A stretch of DNA of 64,000 nt from NCBI RefSeq assembly GCF_002157685.2, contig NZ_AP026738.1:3410001-3474000 (forward strand), in the 5' to 3' direction. The position numbers were made by a program, and so were the translations under genes. This DNA comes from Comamonas thiooxydans. GTDB taxonomy: Bacteria; Pseudomonadota; Gammaproteobacteria; Burkholderiales; Burkholderiaceae_C. Below, in pieces: positions 61,864-64,000 of this stretch; within the stretch, counting starts at the first letter, position 1; each line of letters starts with the position of its first letter. The notes beneath the pieces were generated by a model. That model ran no database searches. It saw only the letters and a program-made list of their open reading frames with translations, and had not been told where the DNA came from.

Positions 61864-62376
61864 ATGAACAGCTTTTCTATCCAGCGTGTTGGCGAGTTGC
61901 ACAAGGTTCAAGATTTTCTGCAAAAAGCACGCATTGCCATGTTCGCCGGGCGAGGCAACACGCTGGAAATTCCTCCGGACCTGCGCTATTTCGAAGAGAC
62001 CTACCTCTCAGGCAGCGGTTGCATGTTGGCAGCGCTCGACTCCCAGCAAAGGGTACAGGCCACGATTGCTTGCCGGGACTACGACAGCAGATTTCCCCAA
62101 CTGAACTTTCATCAGTTGAAGGTGGTTGAGCTAGTGCGCTTGTTTGTCGCCCCAGAGTTTCGACGATCCGGCGTGGGTGGTGCACTAGTGGATGCATTGA
62201 AGCTACATGCACAGGCTCAACAGGTGCAAGTGCTCTACCTCCACACACATCCCTTCTTGCCAGGGGCCGTCGAGTTCTGGCAGACCCAAGGCTTCGAGGT
62301 GATCGACCGCGAAGCAGATCCGCTATGGCAAACCATTCATATGCAACGTATGCTTGAAGTGCATAAAGAGGTCTGA
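61864..62376 (+). CDS. GNAT-family N-acetyltransferase
   Basis: A 170-residue acetyltransferase from ATG 61864 (MNSFSIQRVGELHKVQDFLQ). The acetyl-CoA site is LVRLFVAPEFRRSGVGGALVDALKLHA (R-x-x-G-V-G), followed by LYLHTHPFLPGAVEFWQTQGFEVI, the usual family end. It is divergent from the riboswitch-controlled operon. Substrate unknown. Confidence 0.82.
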   Translation: MNSFSIQRVGELHKVQDFLQKARIAMFAGRGNTLEIPPDLRYFEETYLSGSGCMLAALDSQQRVQATIACRDYDSRFPQLNFHQLKVVELVRLFVAPEFRRSGVGGALVDALKLHAQAQQVQVLYLHTHPFLPGAVEFWQTQGFEVIDREADPLWQTIHMQRMLEVHKEV

Positions 62377-63060
62377 TCAGTTCCTTGGGCATTCCTGAAA
62401 GGGCTGTTTGCCAGGAGTTGAGTCAGATGTATATTCTTCACTGGCGCCGTTTACCCACGGGCCGGAAGTCCAGTCTTTATCCTCGCGCTCGAACCTACTC
62501 CCTCAGCCGCGCTACCAATTTCTTTGGGGCCACATCCGGCATTCGTGCTATTTTCCCGCACACGACTCAAGAGGTCTGGCATCTTTAGATTTTGGTCATT
62601 GTTGTAGATCCATGCAGACTGGCGCTAGCGTTTCAGTTCACCCTTGAAAATTGATGCGCCCGCCCGCGCCTAAATGTAGCTATTTGACTGCATATAGGGC
62701 GATGTGCTGCTATGAATAAAGCGATAGGCGTCCTACATCTCAGCCGCGTTCTGTGTACTGCACATCACTGAAAGCAGGTGGCACTGAGAAATCACCTCGA
62801 AATGCGTGTCAGCGTCGATCTCTGGGCGCAAGGCTTTATTTTGGTGCTGCTCTGAACAATCGCGTTGCACCAATGATTGTGGTGTGTTGTCTCATCCCGC
62901 TGTTCTCGCGTACAGGTCCTCTGTATGTGCGTTTATAAGTGGTGAGTGGCTACGTAACTGCACACCAAATATCAACAAGGGCGGCACGAAGCCGCCCTTG
63001 TTAGGTGAGTTGCGGTTAGCACTAATCGAGTGCTGTCGCCCTGTGATGCCTTTGACCAGT
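62377..63060. other. Intergenic stretch, terminator only
   Basis: About 680 bases with no supported gene. Several plus-strand frames (62408, 62806) show no family features. The only clear element is the strong hairpin at 62974-63002. The stretch may mark the boundary of an integrated element whose genes follow to the right. Confidence 0.4.
62974..63002 (-). terminator. Strong intrinsic terminator hairpin
   Basis: AACAAGGGCGGC, loop ACGAA, GCCGCCCTTGTT: a perfect 12-bp stem. On the minus strand it stands 58 bases after the stop of the 110-residue gene and is followed by a moderately T-rich stretch, so it probably ends that transcript. Confidence 0.75.
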
Positions 63061-63393
63061 CTATTCGCTTGTCGGCACAAAAAACAGGTACTCACCTGGC
63101 CCCATCTGCGGGGTAATCGCATAGCCTTCGCATTGCCTGTCCTTGCATTTCACAGGTATGGCGCGGGGCCAGATCGTTGCTGCAGTAGGGTAACCAGGCA
63201 GGTACTGCGGTACATGCCACACTCCATAGTCACCCACTGGCTCGGCTTGCTGCATCCCTGTCGCACCTTGTTCACCGCTGCCAAAGACCTGGCGTTGAAT
63301 GCTCAACGGTTCATTGATGGCTCTAGAGTCGGGTGCAGCCAAAGACGAAGCGCAGCATAGTGCAATCGCTAAAAGAGCTAGAGTCTTGCCCAT
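63061..63393 (-). CDS. Secreted hypothetical protein (110 aa)
   Basis: Begins MGKTLALLAIALCCASSLAA, a clear signal peptide. The mature part has few recognisable features (YGVWHVPQYLPGYPTAATIW, then VKCKDRQCEGYAITPQMGPG), with two Cys that could form a disulfide. No family recognised. It lies 31 bases downstream of the gene cut by the window edge and is probably in its operon. Phage or conjugative-element origin is possible but not demonstrated. Confidence 0.55.
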   Translation of the reverse strand: MGKTLALLAIALCCASSLAAPDSRAINEPLSIQRQVFGSGEQGATGMQQAEPVGDYGVWHVPQYLPGYPTAATIWPRAIPVKCKDRQCEGYAITPQMGPGEYLFFVPTSE

Positions 63394-63423
63394 AGCGGTC
63401 TCCTAGATTAGGAATCACGCCTG

Positions 63424-64000
63424 CTAGTTGTCGTACAGCTGTGCTGTACGTGGATCTTCCATCACAGAGGTGGCAGCCGCAGGTCGAGTGACTTCCGGTG
63501 CAAAACTTGACTGGGCCTCTGAAGGGGGCGCAGCAGGAGTTGGGCTACCTTGTGCCGAAGCATCCGGCCCGTAGTTGTTCCGACGCTCATCTGCGGTCAT
63601 GGATTGCGGGCATTTCGACCCCGTGATCTCCAGTGCCACGCGAGCGGCAGGATCCATGCAGTCCATAGCCAGCGAGGCGGCCTTCATGCCCTTGTTCCAG
63701 AGCTCGCGGCTCATTTTCAGGCGCTTGCAATGCTCATCCGTCCAGGTTGTGCCGAAGCTCACGCCAAAGCCAGGGCCGTTGGCACTGCCGCTGCTGCTGC
63801 CCATGCAGGTGTCATTGCTGGTTGTGAGGTTGGGACCGCTCACGCTGGGAACGTTCTTCAGTGTGTATGTGCCGCTGTACTCGACGATGTTCTTGGACGT
63901 TCCTGACACCGTGTTATTCAGGTTTTGCGTGGTCGTTCCACTCGTTGTTATGTTCTGATCTGACGTTGAAGTGGATCTGCTCTCCATCGTGGCCGTTGAT
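63424..64000 (-). CDS. Hypothetical protein, partial (N-terminus uncertain or beyond window)
   Basis: The frame is open to the right window edge; an in-frame ATG at 63987 could start it, but the sequence before it (STAT) continues the same Ser/Thr-rich style, so a longer protein is likely. The product has a Ser/Thr/Asn-rich N-terminal part (DQNITTSGTTTQNLNNTVSG), then SGTYTLKNVPSVSGPNLTTS, and a Cys-containing helical domain (DEHCKRLKMSRELWNKGMKA, MDCMDPAARVALEITGSKCP). The C-terminus is Pro/Ala-rich. It resembles uncharacterised prophage or filamentous-phage-type virion proteins in style only. Confidence 0.5.
   Translation of the reverse strand, partial: STATMESRSTSTSDQNITTSGTTTQNLNNTVSGTSKNIVEYSGTYTLKNVPSVSGPNLTTSNDTCMGSSSGSANGPGFGVSFGTTWTDEHCKRLKMSRELWNKGMKAASLAMDCMDPAARVALEITGSKCPQSMTADERRNNYGPDASAQGSPTPAAPPSEAQSSFAPEVTRPAAATSVMEDPRTAQLYDN

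Overview
The window looks like chromosomal DNA of a Comamonadaceae beta-proteobacterium, most likely Comamonas or a close relative. This is inferred from gene content, not from a marker gene. The signs are three periplasmic Bug-type receptors, two M81 (MlrC-like) peptidase genes, many LysR regulators, the AcnD/PrpF form of the methylcitrate cycle, and high-GC genes broken up by decayed insertion sequences. No rRNA or tRNA gene and no CRISPR array was found.

Layout. 1-5.6 kb: the edge of an integrative or plasmid-like region (ParB-family gene, short unknown genes, an XRE regulator) followed by a graveyard holding a metallophosphoesterase fragment, an MFS transporter remnant and an IS3 transposase remnant. 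5.6-13.8 kb: two paralogous modules, each with an M81 metallopeptidase, a Bug solute receptor and a divergent LysR gene, in mirror orientation. 13.8-24.7 kb: after another IS scar comes a long, tightly overlapping gene set (NTF2-like, TetR, COG2907 FAD oxidoreductase, DUF1365, Cfa-type methyltransferase, chalcone-isomerase-like, MFS, DUF3833, SDR, lipocalin, FAD oxidoreductase). In other proteobacteria similar sets belong to light or singlet-oxygen responses and furan or branched fatty-acid formation. Here the adjoining photolyase gene is broken and fused to an nhaR remnant. 26-34 kb: diguanylate cyclase, GNAT enzyme, ferric-reductase-like flavocytochrome, DUF3455 lipoprotein, ECF sigma/anti-sigma pair and fasciclin protein. 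34-40 kb: small unknown genes, an IS3 (IS407-type) copy with a frameshifted transposase, an SGNH hydrolase, structured terminator-linked elements, a chemoreceptor, a perfect FNR box, and a BLUF photoreceptor with a Gln-to-Glu change. 40-50 kb: a methylcitrate-cycle operon (prpC, GntR gene, Bug gene, acnD, prpF, prpB-like, thioesterase) divergent from an XRE/IrrE-type regulator.

50-62 kb is the most coherent part. A minus-strand operon (MetR-like LysR, QueH, MTHFR with a Cys-rich C-terminal domain) faces a plus-strand operon (FMN reductase, DUF1852/MesX, core methionine synthase MesD). Next to it is a cobalamin-riboswitch-controlled BtuFCD-type ABC importer with pseudoazurin and OprD-type porin genes downstream. 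QueH and MesD replace enzymes that otherwise use cobalamin (QueG, MetH), so the segment reads as a cobalamin-sparing and cobalamin-uptake neighbourhood. The last kilobase holds two unknown genes of possible prophage or mobile origin, the second cut by the window edge.

Limits: all assignments come from reading motifs and family resemblance by eye. Start codons were moved inward where a ribosome binding site, signal peptide or overlap argued for it.
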